A stretch of 64,000 nucleotides of DNA from a virus. Where the stretch lies: positions 62,001 to 126,000 of IMG/VR virus record IMGVR_UViG_3300009108_000002; one strand, written 5' to 3'. The notes under the pieces are model-generated. The model was not told the origin of the DNA and did not search any database. It worked only from the letters and a program-made list of their open reading frames with translations. Positions 46,478-55,400 of the stretch are shown here, piece after piece. Numbering within the stretch: position 1 is the stretch's first letter; every line of letters begins with the position of its first letter. Made by a program: the position numbers and the translations under genes.

Positions 46478-48500
46478 ATACGCAGGAAACCGAATGACAG
46501 GGCTTAGTAGTGATACTAAGCCTACAAGTAACCTTATTACGGGTACTACGTTCCATGAGACTAATACCGATGATTTATACATCTGGGATAGTGATTCGTG
46601 GAACATAGTTGCTGGTAATACGATTGCCCAAACATTAAGCAATAAGACCTTTTCAGATCATCTGACTGTTGCGGAAATTTCGGCTCCAAGTACTCCTGCT
46701 AGTGGGTTTGGAGCTATTTATATTAAGTCTAGCGATAGTAAAATCTACTTTAAAAATGATGGTGGGACGGAATATAACTTAACTGAAGGTCAATCCGAAG
46801 GAGGTGAAGCCAACCAGAACGCTTTCTCCAATGTTGCCGTTTCAGGGCAAAGTACTGTAGTAGCAGATGCTGAAACTGATACATTGACGTTGGCAGCAGG
46901 AACTAACATTACTCTGACTACAAATGCTAGTACAGATACAGTTACTATTGCAGCGTCTTCTTCTTCATCGACAGTTACAGTTACTGATAATGAAAATACT
47001 AATGAAAATAATTTAATCTCCTTTGTTGCAGGTGCAGCTACCGCTACAGGCACTCATGGTTTAGAAATGGATGGGGATTTTCACTATAATCCCTCCACAG
47101 GACGATTAACTGCTACTCAACTAGCTGGAACACTGCAAACTGCTTCTCAGACCAATATTACATCGGTTGGAGCCTTAGATGCTGGATCGATTACCTCTAA
47201 TTTTGGCTCCATAAACGTTGGATCTTCGACTATTACCACTTCAGGAGTTGTGACTGCGGGTGGTTTTACTATTGGAAGTGCAGTAATTACTGAGGCGGAG
47301 TTAGAAATCCTTGATGGAGCTTCAGTAACTACCGCTGAATTAAATATTATAGATGGAAATACTTCTGCTACTTCTACTACATTAGCTGATGCGGATAGAG
47401 TAGTAGTCAATGATGCCGGAACAATGGTTCAGGTGGCTCTTACAGACTTTGAAACCTATTTTGAGTCTGCTTTAGATACATTATCTAACGTAACTACTGT
47501 AGGAGCCTTAGATGCAGGCAGTATTACTAGTGGATTTGGGTCTATTGACGTAGGTTCCAGTGCTATTACTACTACAGGAACCATTACTGCGGGTAATTTA
47601 ACGGTTAATGGGACTACAACGACGGTAAATTCTACAACAGTAACCGTTGATGACCCTATTTTTACGATAGGTGGTGATTCTGCCCCTAGTTCTGATGATA
47701 ATAAAGACCGTGGTATTGAATTTAGATGGCATAATGGGAGCGCAGCTAAAGTAGGTTTCTTCGGATTTGATGATTCTACTGGCAAATTTACTTTTATTCC
47801 CGATGCTACGAACAGTTCTGAAGTATTTTCTGGTTCTGCGGGAACAATAGTAGCTGCATTAGAAGGTAATGCTACTACCGCTACCACTTTAGAGACAGCA
47901 AGGACTATTGGTGGAACATCTTTTGATGGTTCCGCAAATATATCAGTGGCTTTGGCAGCCACAGCGACTGCTTTGGCGACGGCTAGGACGATTGGAGGTA
48001 CATCCTTTGACGGTTCAGCGAACATTGTACCCGCTACGATTACGGTTGCTGATACTACTGATACTACTTCTTTCGTAGCGTTATTTGAGAGTGCTACCGG
48101 AGATCTAGCTCCCAAGACTGATGCCGGAATTACTTACAATGCAGGTACTGGGATGCTTACGGCAACAGGATTTACAGGTCCATTGACTGGTAACGTCACA
48201 GGTAACGCTTCAGGTACGGCAGCTACGGTTACAGGCGGTACTCAAGCTGCTATTACTGCTGCTGCGAATCTTGTAACAGTTGGTACAATCGGTACTGGCG
48301 TGTGGCAAGGTACAGCGATTGCTCAAACATACATCGCAGACCAGGCCATCAATGAAGCCAAATTGCAGGTCAGTAATGCTCCCACTAATGGATATGTCTT
48401 AACTGCTAGGTCAGGTAACACTGGTGGGATGACATGGGAAGCTTCTAGTGCTGCTGGAGCTTCGGAATCATTCGCCATCGCAATGGCAGTTGCATTGTAA
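46464..48500 (+). CDS. Long tail-fibre protein
   Basis: 678 aa. Shares N-terminal LITGTTFHETNTDDLYIWDS and the middle block LTVNGTTTTVNSTTVTVDDP with the previous gene, plus internal repeats (TSVGALDAGSITSNFGSI twice; ARTIGGTSFDGSANI twice). Ends with the NAPTNGYVLTARSGNTGGMT linker found in several fibres, then a short hydrophobic tail in place of the zinc module. Confidence 0.7.
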   Translation: MAITRYAGNRMTGLSSDTKPTSNLITGTTFHETNTDDLYIWDSDSWNIVAGNTIAQTLSNKTFSDHLTVAEISAPSTPASGFGAIYIKSSDSKIYFKNDGGTEYNLTEGQSEGGEANQNAFSNVAVSGQSTVVADAETDTLTLAAGTNITLTTNASTDTVTIAASSSSSTVTVTDNENTNENNLISFVAGAATATGTHGLEMDGDFHYNPSTGRLTATQLAGTLQTASQTNITSVGALDAGSITSNFGSINVGSSTITTSGVVTAGGFTIGSAVITEAELEILDGASVTTAELNIIDGNTSATSTTLADADRVVVNDAGTMVQVALTDFETYFESALDTLSNVTTVGALDAGSITSGFGSIDVGSSAITTTGTITAGNLTVNGTTTTVNSTTVTVDDPIFTIGGDSAPSSDDNKDRGIEFRWHNGSAAKVGFFGFDDSTGKFTFIPDATNSSEVFSGSAGTIVAALEGNATTATTLETARTIGGTSFDGSANISVALAATATALATARTIGGTSFDGSANIVPATITVADTTDTTSFVALFESATGDLAPKTDAGITYNAGTGMLTATGFTGPLTGNVTGNASGTAATVTGGTQAAITAAANLVTVGTIGTGVWQGTAIAQTYIADQAINEAKLQVSNAPTNGYVLTARSGNTGGMTWEASSAAGASESFAIAMAVAL

Positions 48501-48510
48501 GGAGATATAA

Positions 48511-48879
48511 ATGGCAACTGAGTTTAAACGAGCAACAATGGCAGATGTAATCACTACTGCTTTGCCTAATACAAGTAATGCTAACAGTGATTTGTATACT
48601 GTTCCTGCTAATTGCGATACTGTAATTATCGGAATGCTTTTAACCAATAAAATAGGTCAAAGTGTTAATGCTGATGTGATGATCGAAGTTCAAAGTGGTC
48701 AAGGGGAGAATGTTTATCTAGTTAAGGGAGTACAAGTACCTGCTGGGTCATCTCTTGAAATCATTTCGGGTAAAGTAGTGGTAGCTAATACAGGCTCAGG
48801 CACGGGAGATACAGTTCAGGTACGATGTGATACAGCTAGTGCATTAGATGTAACCCTAAGCATATTGGAGAATACATAG
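48511..48879 (+). CDS. Small beta-sandwich virion protein
   Basis: 122 aa. NSDLYTVPANCDTVIIGMLL shares the YTVPANT-type core with the small proteins at 49238 and 53028. Probable fibre or baseplate-tip subunit. GGAG ribosome site. Confidence 0.6.
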   Translation: MATEFKRATMADVITTALPNTSNANSDLYTVPANCDTVIIGMLLTNKIGQSVNADVMIEVQSGQGENVYLVKGVQVPAGSSLEIISGKVVVANTGSGTGDTVQVRCDTASALDVTLSILENT

Positions 48880-48880
48880 A

Positions 48881-49228
48881 ATGCCATATATAGGTAAAGA
48901 ACCAGAACATGGAAATTATCAGAGGCTTGATGATATAAGTAGTAGTTTTAATGGATCTACCACTACTTTTAATCTTACAGCGGATTCTGTAGCTGTATAT
49001 CCTACGAGTCCATCTACGATGATTGTGTCGTTAGGTGGTGTTGTGCAGGAACCAGTTACTGCATATACCGTAAGTGCAGGAGCAATAACCTTTACTACGG
49101 CTCCTGTCGCTAACACTGATTTTTGGGCCGTTTCTTTGGGAGATACTCTAGACATTGGTGTCCCATCTGATGGGACGGTGACGAGTGCAAAACTAGCTAC
49201 AACTAGCTTTTCGTTCTTCATTTCATAG
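48881..49228 (+). CDS. Fibre head module protein (MPYIGK type)
   Basis: 115 aa. MPYIGKEPEHGNYQRLDDIS and VVQEPVTAYTVSAGAITFT match the first 100 residues of the 531-aa fibre at 60277. Here it stands alone, a truncated or stripped-down fibre. Confidence 0.65.
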   Translation: MPYIGKEPEHGNYQRLDDISSSFNGSTTTFNLTADSVAVYPTSPSTMIVSLGGVVQEPVTAYTVSAGAITFTTAPVANTDFWAVSLGDTLDIGVPSDGTVTSAKLATTSFSFFIS

Positions 49229-49237
49229 GAGAAGGAT

Positions 49238-49573
49238 ATGGCGGAAACATATAAAAAATTGGGTCAGGCTCTTATTGGCGATACCAATGCTAATACGATG
49301 TATACCTGTCCAGCGAATACGAGTGCTATTGTAAAGCACATTAGGCTTACTAATGTTGATACAGGCAATAGCTGTCATGTGAAGCTATATCACTTAGATT
49401 CGGGAGGAACGGCAGGCACGGGGAATCAAATTTTACCTCAAACTACAGTACAAGCTGGCGGTTGGGCGGAATTTGAAGGGACCATAATCATGGAAGCAGC
49501 TGATTTCCTTCAGATTCAATGTGAAAACGCTAGTGATATCAATTATGTAGTTTATGGAATGGAGTTAACGTAA
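49238..49573 (+). CDS. Small virion protein (MAETYKKL type), copy 1
   Basis: 111 aa. MAETYKKLGQALIGD, TSAIVKHIRLTNVD and AGGWAEFEGTIIMEA; paralogue of the 105-aa gene at 53028. Jelly-roll-like. Always followed by an MPW-type fibre whose ATG overlaps its stop. Confidence 0.65.
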   Translation: MAETYKKLGQALIGDTNANTMYTCPANTSAIVKHIRLTNVDTGNSCHVKLYHLDSGGTAGTGNQILPQTTVQAGGWAEFEGTIIMEAADFLQIQCENASDINYVVYGMELT

Positions 49574-50202
49574 TGCCCTGGTATTTTTATGACTCAAATG
49601 GAAATTATCTATCACAAGCAAGAGGTACGCAGGCTGTTACTGATGGCGGGACTGGGGCCACTAGCCTTACTGATGGCGGTGTCCTGCTTGGAAGTGGAAC
49701 AGGCGCAATAACAGCTATGGCTGTCCTTGCTGATGGTGAATTGATTGTTGGTGACGGTACGACCGATCCGGTAGCTGAATCTGGTGCTACGCTCCGTACT
49801 AGCATAGGGGTTGGTACAGGCAATAGTCCTCAATTTACAGGTATTGAATTAGGACATGCTACAGACACCACTATTGCGAGAGCTAGCTCAGGTGATATCA
49901 CTATTGAAGGAAATGCTGTTTATCGAGCACAAGGAACTGATGTTCCTGTATCAGATGGCGGTACTGGTGTAAGTACGTTAACTCAGAATGGTGCATTGAT
50001 TGGTAATGGTCAAAACGATGTTACAGCCGTCGATATGTCCACTAAAGGTGGATTGTTGGTTGGAGATGGTACTGGAAATCCAAGCGTATTAGCTGTAGGG
50101 GCTAATGGTTTGGCCCTTGTAGCTGATTCTGGTGAAGCCACTGGTCTAAAGTACGCTTCGGCTGGTGTAGGACTTGGCATGGTAATAGCGTTAGGAGGCT
50201 AA
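49573..50202 (+). CDS. MPW-type fibre protein, copy 1
   Basis: 209 aa. MPWYFYDSNGNYLSQARG opening as in the genes at 53345 and 54481, then TVTDGGTGAT- and VSDGGTGVSTLTQNG-type beta-helix repeats. Likely short fibre. Confidence 0.65.
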   Translation: MPWYFYDSNGNYLSQARGTQAVTDGGTGATSLTDGGVLLGSGTGAITAMAVLADGELIVGDGTTDPVAESGATLRTSIGVGTGNSPQFTGIELGHATDTTIARASSGDITIEGNAVYRAQGTDVPVSDGGTGVSTLTQNGALIGNGQNDVTAVDMSTKGGLLVGDGTGNPSVLAVGANGLALVADSGEATGLKYASAGVGLGMVIALGG

Positions 50203-50203
50203 C

Positions 50204-50875
50204 ATGGCAGATACGTTAGTTAATAAATTTAGTACGGAAGCTTCAGCAAACACTGATGAGACAATTACTGATGCTTTAGGTTCTGCTGAAGTGCTAACTG
50301 TCCTCTCAATATCTATTTGTAATACTCATGCTAGTACGGATACTACCTTTGATTTGCGTATAGATGTATCGGGGGGCACAGATGGCTATATTTATTTGAA
50401 TCAATCCCTTCCAGCAAAAAGTACTTTCATTCACAATTCTAAAATTGTCTTAAAACAGAATGATACTTTAGTATTCCAAACAAGTGCTGCTGTTACTTGC
50501 AATATGGTTGTCAGTGCATTAAAGCAAACTGCCGTAGCCACTTCTTCTGGTTCTGATTATTTAGATAGGGTTATTCTTCACGATACTAGTGGAAGTGCAG
50601 CACCGATAACGCCAGATAACGTAACTGACATTAAAACAGTATTAGCGTTTACTGTGTGTAATAAAGATGTAAATACGGCAACGACATTTGACGCATATGT
50701 TAGAAATAGTGGTGGTACGGCATTTAAGATTTATGAAGACCAATCTATTCCAGCAGCATCAACCTTTGAGCATTCAGATAAAATTATTTTAGTAGCTAAT
50801 GAAGAATTGGTATTTGACCAAGCTGCTTCTGTAGAAATGGATGTCGTCTGTAGTATGTTAAGACAGGTGCCATAA
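50204..50875 (+). CDS. Two-repeat beta-sandwich virion protein
   Basis: 223 aa made of two related halves: SICNTHASTDTTFDLRIDVS ... TFIHNSKIVLKQNDTLVFQT and TVCNKDVNTATTFDAYVRNS ... TFEHSDKIILVANEELVFDQ. Internal duplication of one roughly 100-aa domain. Confidence 0.65.
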   Translation: MADTLVNKFSTEASANTDETITDALGSAEVLTVLSISICNTHASTDTTFDLRIDVSGGTDGYIYLNQSLPAKSTFIHNSKIVLKQNDTLVFQTSAAVTCNMVVSALKQTAVATSSGSDYLDRVILHDTSGSAAPITPDNVTDIKTVLAFTVCNKDVNTATTFDAYVRNSGGTAFKIYEDQSIPAASTFEHSDKIILVANEELVFDQAASVEMDVVCSMLRQVP

Positions 50876-50876
50876 C

Positions 50877-51365
50877 ATGAGTGCATTAGTAGGACATAAA
50901 GGTTCTAAATCAGCATTGGTGGGAGATGGTGGAAGAGTACGAGTAGATGCACTTGATGTTTCTCGTACACAGTCAGAAAGTACTGGGACAGTTTCCTATA
51001 GTCTAGATTTTCAACCCAAAGCAGGAGTTAATATGGGTTGTAATGGCACTTCTACCATTTATGGTGTAGGCTGGGGCATCTTTTCTAGTACACCTTTAGC
51101 TTCTGGCAGTAATAATAGCATAGGAAATTCAACTTCTAGTGTACGAAATGCTACTTCGGATTGGGGGAGATGGGAAGGCCCGTGGATAAGTCATAATGAT
51201 AGTAGCCCTAGCAATGAAGGTCAAATGTATAGACAAACTGCTGGTTCTAACTATATGTGGCAATATAAGATAACTGCTCTTAATACTTCTGGTGTGGATA
51301 TATATTGGCACAGACCAGTAGCAACTTCATCGACAGGATTTTGTCGAACATTAATGTTGAGGTAA
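50877..51365 (+). CDS. MSALVG-type adhesin, copy 1
   Basis: 162 aa. MSALVGHKGSKSALVGDGGR opening, VSYSLDFQPKAGVNMGCNGT, ending in hydrophobic LMLR. First of three tandem paralogues. Confidence 0.65.
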   Translation: MSALVGHKGSKSALVGDGGRVRVDALDVSRTQSESTGTVSYSLDFQPKAGVNMGCNGTSTIYGVGWGIFSSTPLASGSNNSIGNSTSSVRNATSDWGRWEGPWISHNDSSPSNEGQMYRQTAGSNYMWQYKITALNTSGVDIYWHRPVATSSTGFCRTLMLR

Positions 51366-51367
51366 TT

Positions 51368-51856
51368 ATGAGCGGATTAGTAGGAATAGACGGGGTATAT
51401 GATGGAGTAATTGGGGATGTACGCACCCTTCAAACCAAATTGATAGCGTATCAACATGCTTATGGTCAGGGTGATGCAGATATTAGTCTTACGGGATGTG
51501 GTTTTGCTCCTACTGCCTGTGTCATCGTTGGCGCAAATCAACCACATGCTTTCGGTATGGGCATAGCTTCCAAGCAAGGGCTAATGAATACCCCTGTAGA
51601 AGATTTTGCAGCATGTTTTGCTGTACGTGGAAGTGGGTTTGGAACGTCCACAGAGTTTGGTAGATTTAATAATACTGAGGGAGTACCGAATGTGTCAGGA
51701 ACCGATGGAGCAGTTGTATATAAATGTTCGATGGGAACAAGCCATACTTGGTATTTATCCATAAAAAGCTGGGATAGTGATGGGGCTACCTTTCATTGTG
51801 AAACTGTAGGTACGCAGTCCTCTAATCTAGAATGGTCTGCATTATTTATGAGGTGA
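51368..51856 (+). CDS. MSGLVG-type adhesin, copy 2
   Basis: 162 aa from ATG 51368, two bases after the previous stop, with AGG just upstream. LTGCGFAPTACVIVGANQPH resembles the ITGAGFTP core of copy 3 and of the 561-aa fibre. Ends ALFMR. Confidence 0.65.
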   Translation: MSGLVGIDGVYDGVIGDVRTLQTKLIAYQHAYGQGDADISLTGCGFAPTACVIVGANQPHAFGMGIASKQGLMNTPVEDFAACFAVRGSGFGTSTEFGRFNNTEGVPNVSGTDGAVVYKCSMGTSHTWYLSIKSWDSDGATFHCETVGTQSSNLEWSALFMR

Positions 51857-51858
51857 TT

Positions 51859-52287
51859 ATGAGTGGACTTGTAACATTAACAGGAACAGATGATGGTATT
51901 GTTGGTAGCCAACATTCCATTCGTTCCAAAGTAGTATATTATGAGAGAACTACTGGTGAGGGGTATGGGTCAGCCACCCTCACAGGTGCAGGATTTACTC
52001 CTGTAGCTTGTATTTTTGTAGGCTCTAACCAATATTTTGGGTTTGGTGGAGGATATGCTGCTGAACAAGAGGATGGAACGATAATTCAAGCCACTTCTAC
52101 TGTTTATTACAGTACATCAGACTTAGGTAGGGGTGATTCTACCAAAATATATAGACAAACCGCAGGGAGTACAGAAGGGTGGCAAGCTTCTGTAACGGCT
52201 TTTACGGTAGATGGGGCAACAATATTATTTGACCCCGAATATACTCCATCTTCCAGTTTAGTATTCGCAATTATGTGGTTACGATAG
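51859..52287 (+). CDS. MSGLV-type adhesin, copy 3
   Basis: 142 aa from ATG 51859. LTGAGFTPVACIFVGSNQYF and IYRQTAGSTEGWQASVTAF relate it to copies 1 and 2. Tandem expansion. Confidence 0.65.
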   Translation: MSGLVTLTGTDDGIVGSQHSIRSKVVYYERTTGEGYGSATLTGAGFTPVACIFVGSNQYFGFGGGYAAEQEDGTIIQATSTVYYSTSDLGRGDSTKIYRQTAGSTEGWQASVTAFTVDGATILFDPEYTPSSSLVFAIMWLR

Positions 52288-52298
52288 GAGATAACTAA

Positions 52299-53024
52299 AT
52301 GGCACAGACAACGATTGCTGGTGGTTTTGTTGATTCCGATCTTGTATCGGCTCAAACTGCTTTAACTGCTGGATTAGTTTCCACTGACGAACTTATTATC
52401 TCCGATGCTGGGGTCCTAAAACGGATGGATATTTCCGTTTTAGAGGATTATATAGTCACTAATCTGGGTGATAACAACATTGATGTCGCTCAGAGTAGTC
52501 ATGGTTTTGCAGTAGGCGATGTTATTCGCATGACGACTACTAATAATACTTATGCCAAAGCGTTAGCTGATACTGCTGCCAATGCAGAAGTCATTGGAAT
52601 TGTGATAGATGTAACTGATTCTAATAATTTCACTTATGCCACTTCAGGTGAGATCACTGTTGCTGCTGCCGTGCCTAATAGTACAACTGCTGGAGATATA
52701 GTTTATCTTTCTACATCTTCTGCTGGAGGTACACAGACTACTGAACCGAGTACTACTAACCAAATATCTAAACCAGTCGCAATTATTACTGAAGCTAACA
52801 ATAAAATGGTGTTAGTTCCATTTCGTGGGGAAATTATCAGTGGTGGAGCAACTAGTTTTGCCCCAGTTGATGCTACTTATGTAACTTTAGGGGTCAATGG
52901 AACCTTATCAGGAGAACGTGTCCTTACTGGTGGTAATGGAATTGCAGTAACTGATGCAGGTGCGAATGGTGCAGCTACTGTTGTAAGTACTAGAGCGTTT
53001 GGTTACTTTACGTGGAGCGGATAA
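52299..53024 (+). CDS. Fibre protein with SSHGF domain
   Basis: 241 aa. VAQSSHGFAVGDVIRMTTTN through ISKPVAIITEANNKMVLVPF and RGEIIS is the roughly 110-aa domain also found twice at 57044 and once at 60277. Ends NGTLSGERVLTGGNGIAVTD-like. GGAG ribosome site. Confidence 0.65.
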   Translation: MAQTTIAGGFVDSDLVSAQTALTAGLVSTDELIISDAGVLKRMDISVLEDYIVTNLGDNNIDVAQSSHGFAVGDVIRMTTTNNTYAKALADTAANAEVIGIVIDVTDSNNFTYATSGEITVAAAVPNSTTAGDIVYLSTSSAGGTQTTEPSTTNQISKPVAIITEANNKMVLVPFRGEIISGGATSFAPVDATYVTLGVNGTLSGERVLTGGNGIAVTDAGANGAATVVSTRAFGYFTWSG

Positions 53025-53027
53025 ATA

Positions 53028-53345
53028 ATGGCAGAAACTTATAAAAAGTTAGCTCAAGGCCAATTAGCCAATTCAACTGGGACTTTATATACGGTTCCTG
53101 CTAATACTTCGGCTCTTATTGGGCATATTAGGCTAGTAAATAATACTGGAGCTAATCATACCGCAAAGCTTTATCATGATGGTACTACTGATGCTCAAGC
53201 TATCTTACCTACGATGACTATTGAGGCTGGCGGATGGGCTGAATTCAGCGGTGGAATAGTCATGGAAGCCTCAGATACGATGTCAGGTGTAGCAGATGCA
53301 GCCACCTCAATCACATATACCATCTATGGGATGGAGATTACTTAA
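53028..53345 (+). CDS. Small virion protein (MAETYKKL type), copy 2
   Basis: 105 aa. Paralogue of 49238: MAETYKKLAQGQLAN, IGHIRLVNNTGANH, AGGWAEFSGGIVMEA, YGMEIT. Stop overlaps the next ATG. Confidence 0.65.
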   Translation: MAETYKKLAQGQLANSTGTLYTVPANTSALIGHIRLVNNTGANHTAKLYHDGTTDAQAILPTMTIEAGGWAEFSGGIVMEASDTMSGVADAATSITYTIYGMEIT

Positions 53346-53926
53346 TGCCTTGGTCTGTATATAACTCTAACGGAAAATTATTACAGAGTTTAGCTATTGC
53401 TGACGATTCGATCGTTGAAGGTAAGCTCGATGTAAGCAATGCTCCAACAAATGGGTATTTTCTTCAAGCGCAGTCTGGAGAAGGTGGAGGTTTGACTTGG
53501 GCTGCCGTTACTGCTCCAACTGAAGCAACACAAGCCAATATGGAAGCGGAAGCAACTGGGTCTTTATTTGTTCCGCCTGACCTAGTTAAGAACTCACCTG
53601 GGGTGGCGAAGGCGTGGGCTATCTGGGAAATGACTGGCTCCCACGGTTATGAAGGCGGCACTACTGAAGGCACACACGAATGGAACTTCGATTCAGTTAC
53701 TGATGGAGGGGACACTGGTGAGACTGACCATATACTTACAACCGATTTCAGCACAGCATACTACTCGATTATAGCAACAGTAGAAACGCAGACTAATGGA
53801 GCGTATATGTATGTCACGACTACTCCTGCCCAAGCCGCTGGTACTTTTACAACCGTTTGTCGAGAGCATGATGGAACTAGAATCGACACCATCGCTTTCG
53901 TAGCCTGTTTTGGAAAACAAGCATAA
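53345..53926 (+). CDS. MPW-type fibre protein with swapped end
   Basis: 193 aa. MPWSVYNSNGKLLQSLAI, linker NAPTNGYFLQAQSGEGGGLT, then VPPDLVKNSPGVAKAWAIWE. From this point DNA composition becomes more GC-rich and codon use changes. Same junction motif as in the fibre at 60277, but a different tip. Confidence 0.65.
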   Translation: MPWSVYNSNGKLLQSLAIADDSIVEGKLDVSNAPTNGYFLQAQSGEGGGLTWAAVTAPTEATQANMEAEATGSLFVPPDLVKNSPGVAKAWAIWEMTGSHGYEGGTTEGTHEWNFDSVTDGGDTGETDHILTTDFSTAYYSIIATVETQTNGAYMYVTTTPAQAAGTFTTVCREHDGTRIDTIAFVACFGKQA

Positions 53927-54477
53927 TGCCTAAAGTAATTACATGGGTGGATTTGCAAGGACGTTATCGAGTTACATCCCCTGCCTATAAAGAGGGAGAA
54001 ACCGAAGAAGCATGTTTGGAACGTGTGTGGGCCAGGCTAGTTGCGGTAGGTGGCTATGGTATCGCAATCGACCATCCTCACCATTACGTTGAAAGTGCTG
54101 ACCAAACAGCAAAAATCAACGCTGAGTGTTCGGGCCAGGATTTCAGATATGCTGGTATGCCAGACAGTAATGGCAACCAGAGTGCTGAACGAGGAGCCTG
54201 GGAGATGGACACCGACGGCACTCCCAAGGTCAACATGGAGAAAGCCAGGGCCGTCCACATGGACAAGATTCGGGTAGTCAGAAACGCGGAACTGGTGAAG
54301 GAAGACCTCAATATGCTCAAGGCTTTAGAAGCTGGAGATAGTTCAGCACAAGAGGCTGTAAATACCAAGAAGCAGACTCTGAGAGACATCCCTGCAACCT
54401 TCGATATCACTACCGACGTGGATACACCGGAGAAACTCAAGGCCAAGTGGCCTGCCGAATTACCGGCAAGGGAGTAA
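53926..54477 (+). CDS. Tail-fibre assembly chaperone-like protein (fused form)
   Basis: 183 aa. The N-terminal half (MPKVITWVDLQGRYRVTSPA) parallels the 131-aa gene at 61873; the C-terminal half (VNMEKARAVHMDKIRVVRNA, KQTLRDIPATFDITTDVDTP) is nearly colinear with the 87-aa gene at 62265. Layout recalls phage fibre-assembly chaperones. Coupled to the fibre before it by an ATG/TAA overlap. Confidence 0.65.
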   Translation: MPKVITWVDLQGRYRVTSPAYKEGETEEACLERVWARLVAVGGYGIAIDHPHHYVESADQTAKINAECSGQDFRYAGMPDSNGNQSAERGAWEMDTDGTPKVNMEKARAVHMDKIRVVRNAELVKEDLNMLKALEAGDSSAQEAVNTKKQTLRDIPATFDITTDVDTPEKLKAKWPAELPARE

Positions 54478-54480
54478 TTT

Positions 54481-55191
54481 ATGCCCTGGCAAGTATACAA
54501 TTCTGCTGGACAATTATTACAAGCTACAGATCTGCCAGATAATGCTGTTACTAATGCAAAAGTAGCTGATGATGCTATTGGTGTTGCGGAATTATCTGCT
54601 TCTGGGACAGCGTCTAACTCTACCTTTTTAAGAGGAGATAACGCTTGGGCTGCTGCTGGCGGTGGAGCTTTAACACTTGTTAATACCACGACTATCTCTA
54701 GTGCTTCTGATGTCACTATTACAGGTTTAACCAATACCTATGATGCTTTTTTGATAGTAGGTTCTGAAATTACATTAGCTACTCATTCAGCACAATTACA
54801 ACTTAGGTGTGGAGATTCTAGCGGTGTAGATAGTGGTTCAAGTGATTATTCGTATTCAGTAGAATATTTACAAGCTGGGAGTACTGCCCATACTGCGTAT
54901 TCTAGTGAAGGGGCTACATTTATTTTAGTCCTTAATTATATGAGTTCTCAGTCTCAGTCTTGGCATGGAGGAGGATTTCATTGTTGGTTATATAGAAATG
55001 GAGGAAGCGGTGGTTCAACAATGGCTACGTTTACAGGTCAAGGAGTTTCTTATTACGGGGCTAATATGATTGGGGGTACATTTATCGGGGCTAGAAATAC
55101 AACTATTGATATAGACCGTATTCAAATTAGGGCAAATTCAGGAAATGTCGCTACTGGACGGTTAACTGTTTGGGGGTTGAAACATACATAA
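54481..55191 (+). CDS. MPW-type fibre protein, copy 3
   Basis: 236 aa. MPWQVYNSAGQLLQATDLPD, trimeric linker DNAVTNAKVADDAIG, FLRGDNAWAA, then a beta-sandwich tip (SDVTITGLTNTYDAFLIVGS, GRLTVWGLKHT). Likely receptor-binding tip. Confidence 0.65.
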   Translation: MPWQVYNSAGQLLQATDLPDNAVTNAKVADDAIGVAELSASGTASNSTFLRGDNAWAAAGGGALTLVNTTTISSASDVTITGLTNTYDAFLIVGSEITLATHSAQLQLRCGDSSGVDSGSSDYSYSVEYLQAGSTAHTAYSSEGATFILVLNYMSSQSQSWHGGGFHCWLYRNGGSGGSTMATFTGQGVSYYGANMIGGTFIGARNTTIDIDRIQIRANSGNVATGRLTVWGLKHT

Positions 55192-55397
55192 TGCCTAGAT
55201 TTCATAATATAGATGGTGAAATGATTCAATTTACCCCTGAAGAAGAAACCACAAGGGATGCTGAAGAAGTTCAAGTTGCTATCGATATGGCTGCTAGAGA
55301 TGAACTTCAAACAAGACAAGATGTTTTAGAAGCTAAGTTGGCTGACGATAGTATTTCTTTTGACGAAATGAAAGAACTTATGAGATTACGGAGATAA
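55191..55397 (+). CDS. Small helical fibre-associated protein
   Basis: 68 aa from the ATG overlapping the previous TAA (TAATG). Ends RQDVLEAKLADDSISFDEMK, shared with the 44-aa gene at 60131. Both directly follow a fibre gene, so it may be a fibre-specific accessory or chaperone. Confidence 0.65.
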   Translation: MPRFHNIDGEMIQFTPEEETTRDAEEVQVAIDMAARDELQTRQDVLEAKLADDSISFDEMKELMRLRR

Positions 55398-55400
55398 TCA